From the NCBI RefSeq assembly GCF_027125355.1, contig NZ_CP114052.1, positions 434,001 to 498,000 on the forward strand: DNA of 64,000 nucleotides, in the 5' to 3' direction. Under the pieces are notes generated by a model, which was given only the letters and a program-made list of their open reading frames with translations, was not told the DNA's origin and made no database searches. Every line of letters starts with the position of its first letter. Position 1 is the first letter of the stretch. The position numbers and the translations under genes are program-made. This document shows, one piece after another, positions 34,365 through 42,774 of this stretch. This stretch comes from Peptostreptococcus equinus (GTDB lineage: Bacteria > Bacillota > Clostridia > Peptostreptococcales > Peptostreptococcaceae).

Positions 34365-34413
34365 TTAACAAACGGCTTAGGCCTATAATTTTTATATTAG
34401 AAGGTGAATGACT

Positions 34414-35739
34414 ATGGAAATTAACAAGAAAGACGTTATAATTTGTGGATTTGCATTATTTGCAATATTCTTCGGTGCAGGTAACTTGATTTTCCCTCCA
34501 TACCTAGGTGTTATGGCTGGAGATAAGTGGTATGTAGCAATGATAGCTTTCTTACTATCAGATCCAGTTCTTCCAATACTTGGTGTTATCGTAACAGCAA
34601 GACTAGGTGGTAGAGCAGATGATTTAGGTAAGAGAGTTAGCCCAGCATTTGCAAAGCTAATAGGAACAATTGCCATATTGACAATAGGACCGTTCTTTGC
34701 AATACCAAGAACAGGTGCTACTACTCATGAAATATTTATTAGACCAATATTCCCAAGTGTTCCAATTTGGGCTACTTGTATAGTATTCTTTGGTATAACA
34801 TTATTTATTACATTAAAGCCTGGTAAAGTTATCGATATAATAGGTAAGTATCTTACTCCAATATTATTAATTATACTCGCAGTAATAATAATTATGTCAA
34901 TAGTAAGTCCTCCAGATGCAAAAGTTAGTACTGGTGCACCTTCACTATTTGCTACAGGGTTTAAAGAAGGATACCAAACAATGGATGCTCTTGGGTCTCC
35001 GCTAATGGCAGGTATTGTTATATCTGACTTACTAAGACGTGGATATGCAGATAAAGAATTACAATTCAAAACAAGTATTCAGGTTGGTATAGTTGCATTT
35101 ATATTACTAGCATTAGTATACGGTGGCTTAACATATGCTGGAGCAACAGTTGGAGGTCACTTTAATGCTCAAACTGAAAGAACTGCTTTATTTATAGGTA
35201 TGGTTGAATTATTATTAGGAAAAGCTGGTAAAATTGCAATGGGACTTGCAGTTGCCTTAGCTTGTTTGACAACTTCAACAGGTCTTGCATCTACTTGTGG
35301 TAACTATTTCGATTCAATTACAGGTGGTAAGTTATCTTATAGAAATGTTGTAATCGTAGCAGTAGCAATAGCTTTTGTACTATCATTGATAGGTGTTGAT
35401 GGCCTTATTACAATTGCTGTTCCTATACTTTCAGCTATATATCCAGTTATAATAGTACTTATCATAATGTCAATATTCGATAGAAAGATTAAATACAACT
35501 GGACTTACACAGGTGCTGTAATAGGTGCTTTTGGAGTAGGTTTGCTTGAAGCAATAAATCTTTTCTCAGTAATGAGAGGTGGAAAATTACTAGCTGGGCC
35601 AGTAGAAGCTATAAAAGCTTTGCCACTTGGAAATTTAGGATTTGAATGGGTTATACCTGCTATTATATGTTCGATTATACTTACTCTTGTAAGTATGTTT
35701 GCAAAAGTAGGAAAAACTATAAACGATCCAATAGATTAA
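34414..35739 (+). CDS. brnQ: Branched-chain amino acid transporter, LIVCS family
   Basis: 441 residues from ATG 34414; aaggtg is seven bases upstream and an ATG at 34408 is too close to it. About twelve transmembrane helices. The start FALFAIFFGAGNLIFPPYLG is the hallmark of BrnQ sodium-coupled leucine, isoleucine and valine carriers. It lies 49 bases after the dehydrogenase gene and before an aminotransferase, so imported branched-chain amino acids are probably substrates of this locus. Such carriers may also accept other hydrophobic amino acids, so the substrate question is not settled. Confidence 0.93.
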   Translation: MEINKKDVIICGFALFAIFFGAGNLIFPPYLGVMAGDKWYVAMIAFLLSDPVLPILGVIVTARLGGRADDLGKRVSPAFAKLIGTIAILTIGPFFAIPRTGATTHEIFIRPIFPSVPIWATCIVFFGITLFITLKPGKVIDIIGKYLTPILLIILAVIIIMSIVSPPDAKVSTGAPSLFATGFKEGYQTMDALGSPLMAGIVISDLLRRGYADKELQFKTSIQVGIVAFILLALVYGGLTYAGATVGGHFNAQTERTALFIGMVELLLGKAGKIAMGLAVALACLTTSTGLASTCGNYFDSITGGKLSYRNVVIVAVAIAFVLSLIGVDGLITIAVPILSAIYPVIIVLIIMSIFDRKIKYNWTYTGAVIGAFGVGLLEAINLFSVMRGGKLLAGPVEAIKALPLGNLGFEWVIPAIICSIILTLVSMFAKVGKTINDPID

Positions 35740-35764
35740 TTCACAAAAATTTTAATAATATAAT

Positions 35765-35789
35765 GTTAGGACCCTTACTGGGTCCTAAC
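35765..35789 (+). other. Intergenic hairpin between brnQ and the aminotransferase gene
   Basis: Perfect 10-bp GC-containing stem gttaggaccc/gggtcctaac (35765-35774, 35780-35789), loop ttact. It is followed by aaaaca rather than Ts, so full termination is unlikely. A processing or stability element is more plausible. Confidence 0.75.
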
Positions 35790-35822
35790 AAAACAATAAG
35801 TATACTTTAGGAGGTAAATTTT

Positions 35823-37007
35823 ATGATTTCTCAGGAAATGTTAAAATTAGGTACATCTAAATCAGTAATAAGAGAATTAGCAGGATTTGGAGCTCAGAGA
35901 GCTGCAATAGTTGGTGCAGAAAATGTATTGGATTTTAGTTTAGGTAATCCGTCTGTTCCTGCACCAAAAGAAGTACAGGATGCTATAGTTGATATAATTA
36001 AAAACTATGAACCAAAAGTATACCATAGCTATAGTTCTGGAGCTGGCCATGATGGTTGTAGAACTGCAATAGCAGAGAATCTAAATAAAAGATATGGAAC
36101 TAACTATTCAAAAGATAATTTTATTATGACTTGTGGCGCAGCAGCTTCTTTAAACATAACTATAAAGGCTTTAGTAGCAGAACCAGGTGACGAAATAATG
36201 GTATTAGCTCCATTCTTCCCTGAATATACTGTGTTTATAGCAGCTCAAGGTGGAAAACAAGTACTTGTTCCTTGTAAAGATGATATGCAATTAAATGTTG
36301 AAGGAATTAAGGAAGCTTTAACTCCAAAGACAAGAGGAATAATAGTTAATTCTCCTAACAATCCATCAGGCGTTGTTTATACTAAAGAAGAAATGCAAGA
36401 ACTTTGCGATCTATTAGTTGAAAAGGAGAAAGAATATGGACATCCAATATATATTATAGCTGATGAGCCATATAGAGAATTAGTACTAATAGATGGTTTA
36501 GAAGTACCATTTATACCAAATATGTACAAGAACACAGTAGTATGCTACTCATGGTCTAAGTCACTTTCTTTACCAGGAGAAAGAATTGGTTACGTACTTG
36601 TTCCTAATAATGTTGATGATGAACAGTTAATAGCAGCTTGCGGTGGTGCAGCTAGAGCTTTAGGTTTTGTTTGTGCTCCAACTTTATTCCAGTTAGTAAT
36701 TGAAAGATGTGTCAATGTAGAGCCAGACCTTACAGTTTATAAGAAAAATAGAGATTTACTTTATGATGGACTTACTAAATTAGGCTATAATGTAGCTAAG
36801 CCAGCTGGTGCATTTTATTTATTCATAGAATCTCCAGACGGAGATTCAGAGAAATTCTCTGAAAAAGCTAAGGAATATGATATGTTAGTTGTTCCAGGAA
36901 CCGGATTTGGTTCAAAAGCACATATGAGATTATCTTATTGTGTTGAAACTGAAAAGTGTGAAAAATCACTTGAAGTGTTCGAAAAATTAATGAAAAAATA
37001 TAAATAA
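35823..37007 (+). CDS. Class I/II pyridoxal phosphate aminotransferase
   Basis: 394 residues, RBS aggaggt. The PLP lysine is Lys246 in SWSKSLSLPGERIGY. The NSPNNPSGVVYT segment holds the cofactor-binding Asn, and the carboxylate-binding Arg is in HMRLSYC near the C-terminus. It belongs to the AspC/aromatic aminotransferase group. In this setting it should convert leucine or an aromatic amino acid to the 2-oxo acid consumed by the dehydrogenase upstream, with 2-oxoglutarate as likely partner. It completes the pathway encoded from 23.8 kb on. Confidence 0.9.
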   Translation: MISQEMLKLGTSKSVIRELAGFGAQRAAIVGAENVLDFSLGNPSVPAPKEVQDAIVDIIKNYEPKVYHSYSSGAGHDGCRTAIAENLNKRYGTNYSKDNFIMTCGAAASLNITIKALVAEPGDEIMVLAPFFPEYTVFIAAQGGKQVLVPCKDDMQLNVEGIKEALTPKTRGIIVNSPNNPSGVVYTKEEMQELCDLLVEKEKEYGHPIYIIADEPYRELVLIDGLEVPFIPNMYKNTVVCYSWSKSLSLPGERIGYVLVPNNVDDEQLIAACGGAARALGFVCAPTLFQLVIERCVNVEPDLTVYKKNRDLLYDGLTKLGYNVAKPAGAFYLFIESPDGDSEKFSEKAKEYDMLVVPGTGFGSKAHMRLSYCVETEKCEKSLEVFEKLMKKYK

Positions 37008-37030
37008 TCATAAAAATACATATAAATAAA

Positions 37031-37057
37031 GGGGTTGGTAAATTTACCAGCTCTTTT
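37031..37057 (+). terminator. Rho-independent terminator after the aminotransferase gene
   Basis: 12-bp stem with three G-U pairs (37031-37042 with 37043-37054, the centre opening as a loop), followed by tttt and more Ts. Confidence 0.72.
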
Positions 37058-37169
37058 ATTTTGCAAAGATTGGAATTTATATAATTAATATGTAGTATTT
37101 TTTGTATATAAATATTATAATATTTATTATATAAAAAATACCATATATTATTAAGAGAGGACGTATATT

Positions 37170-38054
37170 TTGATAGGAGAAATAACTGCCATAATGGCAT
37201 CAGTGTGTTGGACTTTGAGTGGAAATATATGTGAAAGAAAAGGTTCAAATTATTCAGCAATAGCTATGAATTTTACAAGACAAATTGTATCTTTTATTTT
37301 GATAGGATTAGTATTATTTTTATTGGAGGGGACAGCTTTAGCTAGTGGTCTAAGTGCCAAAGGGATAGTATTTTTATTTTTATCAGGATTAATTGGTTTT
37401 ACCCTAGGAGATAGTTTTTTAATGTCTGCGTTTGTAAAAATAGGTGCAAAGACAACTTTATTAATATTCTCGTTTTCACCTGTATTGGCAGCTATTATGG
37501 GAAGAATTATTTTTAATGAAAGATTGAGTATCCTAAAAATAGCTGGTATGTTTATAGTATTAAGTGGAATAATGATTGTTATTGCTAATAGTAGTAAAAA
37601 TACTGAAAGTGAAGAAAATATAAGATTCAATTTAAGGGGATTAATTTTTGCCTTTTTGGCTTCGGTTGGCCAAGCATTAGGGGTTGTTCTTAGCAAGATG
37701 GGAATGCTTGAAATATCACCTCTTCTGGCAACTGAATTAAGACTAATAGGTGCATTATTCGGCATCATAATTTTATGTTTTGTATTTAAATCTTGGTTTG
37801 ACGTTAAAGAGATTTTCTTTACAGATAATGGAAGATTAGTTCTTTTTGGTAATGCTATAATCGGCACTAGTATGGGAGTAGTATTCTCTATGTTTGCCAT
37901 AAAATATACTCAATCTGCTATTGCAGCAACTCTTATGTCGCTTTCTCCTATATTAATACTACCCTTATTAAAATTCTATTATAAAGAAAAAATATATGGA
38001 GTTGAAATTTTTGGAGCTATATTATCTGTTATTGGAGTAGCATTTTTAGTTTAG
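37170..38054 (+). CDS. EamA (DMT superfamily) transporter
   Basis: 294 residues, TTG start at 37170 with agagagg nine bases upstream; no closer ATG fits. Ten hydrophobic helices in two repeats of five, each an EamA domain (about 1-137 and 150-292). These proteins export or import metabolites, often amino acids or nucleotide derivatives. Substrate unknown. The end of the first repeat (IMVIANSSKNTESEEN) is the cytosolic linker. It sits alone between a terminator and a convergent gene. Confidence 0.85.
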   Translation: MIGEITAIMASVCWTLSGNICERKGSNYSAIAMNFTRQIVSFILIGLVLFLLEGTALASGLSAKGIVFLFLSGLIGFTLGDSFLMSAFVKIGAKTTLLIFSFSPVLAAIMGRIIFNERLSILKIAGMFIVLSGIMIVIANSSKNTESEENIRFNLRGLIFAFLASVGQALGVVLSKMGMLEISPLLATELRLIGALFGIIILCFVFKSWFDVKEIFFTDNGRLVLFGNAIIGTSMGVVFSMFAIKYTQSAIAATLMSLSPILILPLLKFYYKEKIYGVEIFGAILSVIGVAFLV

Positions 38055-38094
38055 ATAAATAACATGAGAATGGTTTTTAAATTTTATAAATAAA

Positions 38095-38143
38095 AACAAT
38101 GCTGTTAGTAATAAAATGAATTTTTATTACTAACAGCATTGTT
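38095..38143 (-). terminator. Terminator of the AI-2E-family gene
   Basis: Perfect 22-bp inverted repeat (38095-38116, 38122-38143), five-base loop. A U tract (ttttatttat) follows on the minus strand only, so it serves the gene ending at 38210; the stem may still stall convergent transcription from the EamA gene. Confidence 0.85.
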
Positions 38144-38209
38144 AATATAGAATAGATAAGTTTAGTTATTTCTATTCAAAAATAAAAATTATTTGAATAA
38201 AATTTACTT

Positions 38210-39421
38210 TTATTTGGAATCCATCTCTATAATACTACTTTCGGTATTTATATTTGTAATGTCTCTTTCAATTTTTATATCTGTTTTAGTAGTTACTTTA
38301 TTATCAAATAATTCATGAGCATTATCGTTAACTATATCTCTAATCAATTTATAAAGTGTTGCCATAAGGGGTACACCCAATAATATACCAACTACGCCAA
38401 ACAGTCCACCGCCGATAATAATGGCTACTAAAACCCATAATCCAGGTAAACCTACAGATGTACCCACTACCTTAGGATATATTATATTACCTTCTATTTG
38501 TTGTAATACTATGATAAATAATATAAATAAAAAAGCCATAAATGGATTAACTGGAAAAATCATTAAAAAACCAAATAGACAGCCAATATATGCACCTACC
38601 ATCGGTATTAGTGCTGTAACTCCCACAAATGAACCAATCATTGCTGGGTAAGGAAATTTAAATAAAAACATTCCTGCAGTACAAAGACATCCTAGTATTA
38701 TTGCTTCAATAAACTGACCTATAAAGAAAGCTCTAAAGGTATCATTAGCCAGATCTAATATATAATACAATTTTCTATTGCTTTTAATAGTAAATATTTT
38801 TTTGAAAAGTTTATCAAACTGTTCTCTTAGTTTCTCTTTACTACTAACAATATAGATTGCAATTATTACAGCAATTACTGTATTTACTAATATTCCAAAG
38901 ATTGAATTTAAGATAGACAAAACTCCCCCAGCCCAAGAAGTTATAGTACCTGCTATTTTTTGTATTATTGCCTGTGTATCAAAATCTCCATTTTGCAATT
39001 TTTCTTGAAGAGAAGGATAAGCATTGGCGTATTTTTGCAACTCTCCTCTTACGACATCAAATAAATGTGGCAATTGATTTATAAATACTGATAGTGATTT
39101 AGATACCTGAGGTACAATTATATTTAGTAATATATATGATAAAAGTACCATAGATACAAAGGCTAATAATATAGATAAACCTCTCTTTGTTTTTTGGATA
39201 ATTTTGTTATTTGATTTATCAAATAATTTTTTTTCAAAGAGAGTAACAATAATATTTAGTACAAAGGCAGTTATACAACCAATAAGTATAGGCGTTAACA
39301 CTGCAAATAAGACGGAAAATCTTTTAAGTACAAAATCAATATTTAATGTAATACCTAAGATTAAACCAAATATTATCAACAACATTACTTGACTTTTAAA
39401 TGATTTAGTATTTCTTTGCAT
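38210..39421 (-). CDS. AI-2E family transporter (TqsA/YtvI/PerM type)
   Basis: 403 residues with about eight transmembrane helices and a large extracytoplasmic region between helices 3 and 4 (about 95-155). The IYPKVVGTSVGLPGLWVLVA block near the C-terminus is the family signature. Members export autoinducer-2, act as sodium/proton antiporters, or are uncharacterised; the function here cannot be chosen. The start has aaaggaggt on the minus strand, and an extended -10 box lies about 30 bases upstream. Confidence 0.88.
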   Translation of the reverse strand: MQRNTKSFKSQVMLLIIFGLILGITLNIDFVLKRFSVLFAVLTPILIGCITAFVLNIIVTLFEKKLFDKSNNKIIQKTKRGLSILLAFVSMVLLSYILLNIIVPQVSKSLSVFINQLPHLFDVVRGELQKYANAYPSLQEKLQNGDFDTQAIIQKIAGTITSWAGGVLSILNSIFGILVNTVIAVIIAIYIVSSKEKLREQFDKLFKKIFTIKSNRKLYYILDLANDTFRAFFIGQFIEAIILGCLCTAGMFLFKFPYPAMIGSFVGVTALIPMVGAYIGCLFGFLMIFPVNPFMAFLFILFIIVLQQIEGNIIYPKVVGTSVGLPGLWVLVAIIIGGGLFGVVGILLGVPLMATLYKLIRDIVNDNAHELFDNKVTTKTDIKIERDITNINTESSIIEMDSK

Positions 39422-39450
39422 AATACCTCCTTTAATAATTTAATATTTGT

Positions 39451-39459
39451 ATTATACCA
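39451..39459 (-). promoter_or_regulatory. Extended -10 promoter of the AI-2E-family gene
   Basis: TGGTATAAT on the minus strand (39459 to 39451), an exact TGnTATAAT extended -10. No good -35 at 17 bases; TTGTAT lies at a spacing of 14. Confidence 0.5.
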
Positions 39460-39537
39460 CAGAATAGTTGATACAAACAGTAAATCTATGATAAAATTAT
39501 TATAAGCTGAAAATATATACGGATGGGAGAATTTGAT

Positions 39538-39960
39538 ATGGAAGAAATTTATAATGGTGAAAAATTAATAGTTGGTTTCTCAACAAAATGTAGGTTAAAT
39601 TTATCAAATCAGGCTACCAATATGGTGGCACATTGCCTTTTAGGTCATAATAAATTTTCTGGTCCAGTTCCAGATTTATACTATATATTTTTAACTGAAA
39701 ATACTTTTTATGTCGAATATAGTAGAAAGAGTTTGCATGGTGACTTGCCAAAGAGAGTAAAAAAGATAGTAGCTCCAATTTCAACTATAGATAAAATAGA
39801 AATTGCACAAAAAAATTGTAAAGAGTGTAAGGATAAAATAGAGAGTTTATATATAAAAACTAAAGATCAAAGAGAGTATTATTTTCAACTTGAAAATGAG
39901 GATAAAAAGAAGAAAGCACAGTATATGATTGATTATGTGGAAAAACAAAAGCATATATAA
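39538..39960 (+). CDS. Small soluble protein of unknown function
   Basis: 140 residues from ATG 39538, seven bases after gggaga; an ATG at 39523 overlaps that site. The sequence looks like a PH-like beta-barrel: KLIVGFSTKCRLNL, YYIFLTENTFYVEYSR and TIDKIEIAQKN strands, then a helix at the C-terminus. Such bacterial PH-domain proteins are common but mostly uncharacterised. Two cysteines near residue 97-101 (NCKEC) are notable. It has its own terminator. Function unknown. Confidence 0.72.
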   Translation: MEEIYNGEKLIVGFSTKCRLNLSNQATNMVAHCLLGHNKFSGPVPDLYYIFLTENTFYVEYSRKSLHGDLPKRVKKIVAPISTIDKIEIAQKNCKECKDKIESLYIKTKDQREYYFQLENEDKKKKAQYMIDYVEKQKHI

Positions 39961-40013
39961 GTGATACTTAGAAAGAAAGATAGATAATATAGTAAAAATA
40001 ATATGAAAAACTT

Positions 40014-40056
40014 AAATTGCCTGTGAACTAAAAAATTAGTTTATAGGCAATTTTTT
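40014..40056 (+). terminator. Rho-independent terminator
   Basis: 18-bp stem with two G-U pairs (40014-40031, 40036-40053), loop aaaa, and a T run to 40056. Confidence 0.87.
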
Positions 40057-40070
40057 GATTTATCATGTGG

Positions 40071-40106
40071 AAGCATCCAAAAATATTATAATATTTTTGG
40101 ATGCTT
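40071..40106. repeat. Perfect 36-base palindrome upstream of uvrB
   Basis: Arms aagcatccaaaaatatta and its exact complement meet without a spacer (40071-40088, 40089-40106). The + strand is followed by As, so it is not a terminator for the upstream gene. It may be a cruciform, an mRNA-independent element, or a binding site. It lies 15 bases after the terminator and 28 bases before the LexA box. Confidence 0.9.
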
Positions 40107-40134
40107 AAAAAAATTGGGTATACATAAAAAAAGT

Positions 40135-40165
40135 GAACGCATGTTTGCTAATTTTGATGTATAAT
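40135..40165 (+). promoter_or_regulatory. LexA (SOS) box and promoter of uvrB
   Basis: GAACGCATGTTT (40135-40146) fits the Gram-positive LexA pattern GAAC-N4-GTTY. It covers the -35 region of a promoter whose -10 box is TATAAT (40160-40165), 31 bases before the start codon. uvrB is a classic SOS gene, so repression by LexA is expected. Confidence 0.8.
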
Positions 40166-40196
40166 AAATATTATATTATAGAAAAAGAGGTTTGCT

Positions 40197-42173
40197 ATGG
40201 AATTTAAATTAGTTTCGGATTTTCAACCTACTGGGGATCAGCCTCAGGCCATTGAAGAAATATCTAAATCAATATTAGATGGCAATAAATTTCAGACTTT
40301 ACTGGGAGTAACAGGGTCAGGTAAGACATTTGCTATGGCCAATATTATAAAAAATGTAAAAAAACCAACACTTATTTTGGCCCATAACAAAACACTAGCA
40401 GCACAGCTTTATAGTGAATTTAAAGAGTTCTTTCCAGAGAATGCGGTTGAATATTTTGTGTCATATTATGATTATTATCAACCAGAGGCATATGTAGCTC
40501 ATAGTGATACTTATATAGAAAAAGATGCTAGTATTAATGATGAAATAGATAAGCTTAGGCACTCTGCTACTGCTGCTATATTGGAAAGAAGAGATACAAT
40601 TATAATTTCATCCGTTTCATGTATATATGGTTTGGGTGATCCCAAAGATTATAAAGAGTTAATGTTATCACTTAGGCCAGGAATGTTAAAAGATAGGGAT
40701 GAAGTAATAAAAAAATTAGTAGAAATACAATATGAAAGAAATGATATAAATTTTATCAGAGGTACTTTTAGAGTTAGAGGAGATATTGTAGAAATATTTC
40801 CTGCGAGCAATGATGAAAGAGCTATAAGAGTTGAATTTTTTGGAGATGAGATAGATAGAATTACAGAAATAGATTATGTGAGTGGAAAGATTACTGGTGA
40901 GAGAACACATGCTGTGATTTTCCCAGCATCTCACTATGTAACAACTCCAGAGAGAATAGCTAAAGCTATAATTGGTATAGAAGATGAATTAGCTAAAGCT
41001 GTAAATGACTTCAAAATTGAAGATAAGTTGTTGGAAGCACAAAGAATAGATCAAAGAACGAATTATGATATAGAAATGCTAAAAGAAATAGGATTTTGTC
41101 AGGGGATAGAAAACTATTCAAGACATATTACAGGAAGAAGAAAAGGTGAAAAGCCATACACTTTAATGGATTTTTTCCCAGATGATTATTTGATGATAAT
41201 AGATGAATCTCATGTGACATTACCGCAGGTTAGGGGTATGTATGGTGGTGACAGATCAAGAAAAAAATCTCTGATAGAAAATGGTTTTAGACTTGAATCT
41301 GCCTACGACAATAGACCCCTTAATTTTGAAGAGTTTGAAGAAAATCTAAATCAGGTATTATTTACAACAGCAACTCCTGGTTCATATGAAATGGAGCATT
41401 CACAGGTGTTTGCAGAGCAGATAATAAGACCTACAGGTTTACTTGATCCTATAGTTGAAGTTAGACCAGTAGAAAATCAAATAGATGATTTACTAGTGGA
41501 AATAAATAAAACTATAGAAAATGGTGAAAGAGTATTAATTACAACCCTTACAAAAAAGATGAGTGAGGATTTAACTAGATATCTAGAAGACGTAGGAATA
41601 AAGGTTAAATATCTACATTCAGATATAGTAACTCTTGAAAGAACTGAAATAATTAGAGATCTAAGACTTGGGAAATTTGATGTTTTAGTAGGTATAAACT
41701 TGCTTAGAGAGGGGTTAGATATACCAGAAGTTTCGTTAATTGCTATATTGGATGCAGATAAGGAAGGTTTTTTACGTTCTGAGACATCATTAGTTCAGAC
41801 TATTGGACGTGCTGCCAGAAATGCTAATGGTAGAGTAATAATGTATGCAGATAGAATTACCGATTCAATGAGAAGAGCTATAGATGAAACTGAGAGAAGA
41901 CGTTCTATACAGATTGAATATAATGAAGAGCATGGAATAGTTCCAAGAACAATTAAAAAAGAGATTAGAGATAATATAAAAGCGACTCTAATAGCTGAAG
42001 ATGGTGAGTCCTATGATCTAAGTAAGGTTAAGAAGATTAAAGATCCAGAAGATATAGCAGCAGCACTCATAATACTAAAATCAGAAATGATGGATGCAGC
42101 AGAAAAACTTGAATTTGAAAAGGCAGCAGAGATTAGAGACAAGATTATACAACTAGAGAAAAAATTAAAGTAG
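40197..42173 (+). CDS. uvrB: Excinuclease ABC subunit B
   Basis: 658 residues, the family norm. A helicase-like damage-verification subunit of nucleotide excision repair. Walker A GVTGSGKT at 37-44; the DNA-wedging beta-hairpin is around [10 protein letters not shown] (about 92-101). DESH occurs as [10 protein letters not shown], helicase motif VI as QTIGRAARN, and a C-terminal UVR motif (about 622-657) binds UvrC. The start has aagagg upstream. A LexA box precedes it. It heads the unit uvrB - nitroreductase - uvrA, with gaps of 18 and 13 bases. Confidence 0.98.
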   Translation: MEFKLVSDFQPTGDQPQAIEEISKSILDGNKFQTLLGVTGSGKTFAMANIIKNVKKPTLILAHNKTLAAQLYSEFKEFFPENAVEYFVSYYDYYQPEAYVAHSDTYIEKDASINDEIDKLRHSATAAILERRDTIIISSVSCIYGLGDPKDYKELMLSLRPGMLKDRDEVIKKLVEIQYERNDINFIRGTFRVRGDIVEIFPASNDERAIRVEFFGDEIDRITEIDYVSGKITGERTHAVIFPASHYVTTPERIAKAIIGIEDELAKAVNDFKIEDKLLEAQRIDQRTNYDIEMLKEIGFCQGIENYSRHITGRRKGEKPYTLMDFFPDDYLMIIDESHVTLPQVRGMYGGDRSRKKSLIENGFRLESAYDNRPLNFEEFEENLNQVLFTTATPGSYEMEHSQVFAEQIIRPTGLLDPIVEVRPVENQIDDLLVEINKTIENGERVLITTLTKKMSEDLTRYLEDVGIKVKYLHSDIVTLERTEIIRDLRLGKFDVLVGINLLREGLDIPEVSLIAILDADKEGFLRSETSLVQTIGRAARNANGRVIMYADRITDSMRRAIDETERRRSIQIEYNEEHGIVPRTIKKEIRDNIKATLIAEDGESYDLSKVKKIKDPEDIAAALIILKSEMMDAAEKLEFEKAAEIRDKIIQLEKKLK

Positions 42174-42191
42174 ATTTAGATGGAGGTTTTT

Positions 42192-42761
42192 ATGAAATTT
42201 AATGAATTAGTTAGAAAAAACAGAACTTGTAGAAGATTTGATGAGTCAAATGAAGTAAAAAGAGAAGATTTAATGGATATTATGGAAACTACTAGATTTG
42301 CCGCTTCAGGTGCAAATAAACAGCCATTGAGATTTTTGGTAGTAAATAGTGATGAAGGAAATGAAAAAGTATTTGCAAATATTGCTTGGGCTGGGTATCT
42401 AAAAGAGTGGCCAGGCCCTATTGAAGGAGAAAGGCCAAGAGCATATATCGTTATAGCAGAGGACGAAAAATATGCTAAAGCCATGGGAGAAGATGTGGGT
42501 ATAGCTGCACAGACCATTGCATTAGCAGCGAGAGACAAAGGTATGGCAGTGTGTATGTTCAAAGCATTTAGGGGTAAGAATATAAAAGAGGAATTTAATT
42601 TGGATAAATCCATTAATATTTTAATGGTTATAGCTATAGGATATCCTGTAGAAGAAGTAGTGACAGATGATATAAAATTGGGAGAAGATATAAAATATTA
42701 TAGAGATGAAAAAGAAATACATCATGTTCCCAAGTTTACTATAGATGATATAGTTTTATAA
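42192..42761 (+). CDS. Nitroreductase-family flavoprotein
   Basis: 189 residues from ATG 42192, with tggagg five bases upstream; an ATG at 42180 precedes that site. An FMN-dependent fold: [15 protein letters not shown] at the start binds the flavin phosphate, and [15 protein letters not shown] and the AIGYPVEEV segment are family blocks. Members reduce nitroaromatics, quinones or other electrophiles. It is placed between uvrB and uvrA, so it is probably SOS-co-induced. Detoxifying DNA-damaging compounds would fit, but no substrate can be inferred. Confidence 0.88.
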   Translation: MKFNELVRKNRTCRRFDESNEVKREDLMDIMETTRFAASGANKQPLRFLVVNSDEGNEKVFANIAWAGYLKEWPGPIEGERPRAYIVIAEDEKYAKAMGEDVGIAAQTIALAARDKGMAVCMFKAFRGKNIKEEFNLDKSINILMVIAIGYPVEEVVTDDIKLGEDIKYYRDEKEIHHVPKFTIDDIVL

Positions 42762-42774
42762 TTTGGAGGTAGTA

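Noticed and set aside
37250-37900. 216-residue frame on the minus strand
   Set aside because: It lies wholly opposite the EamA transporter gene, has no ribosome binding site and mirrors the codons of a membrane protein.
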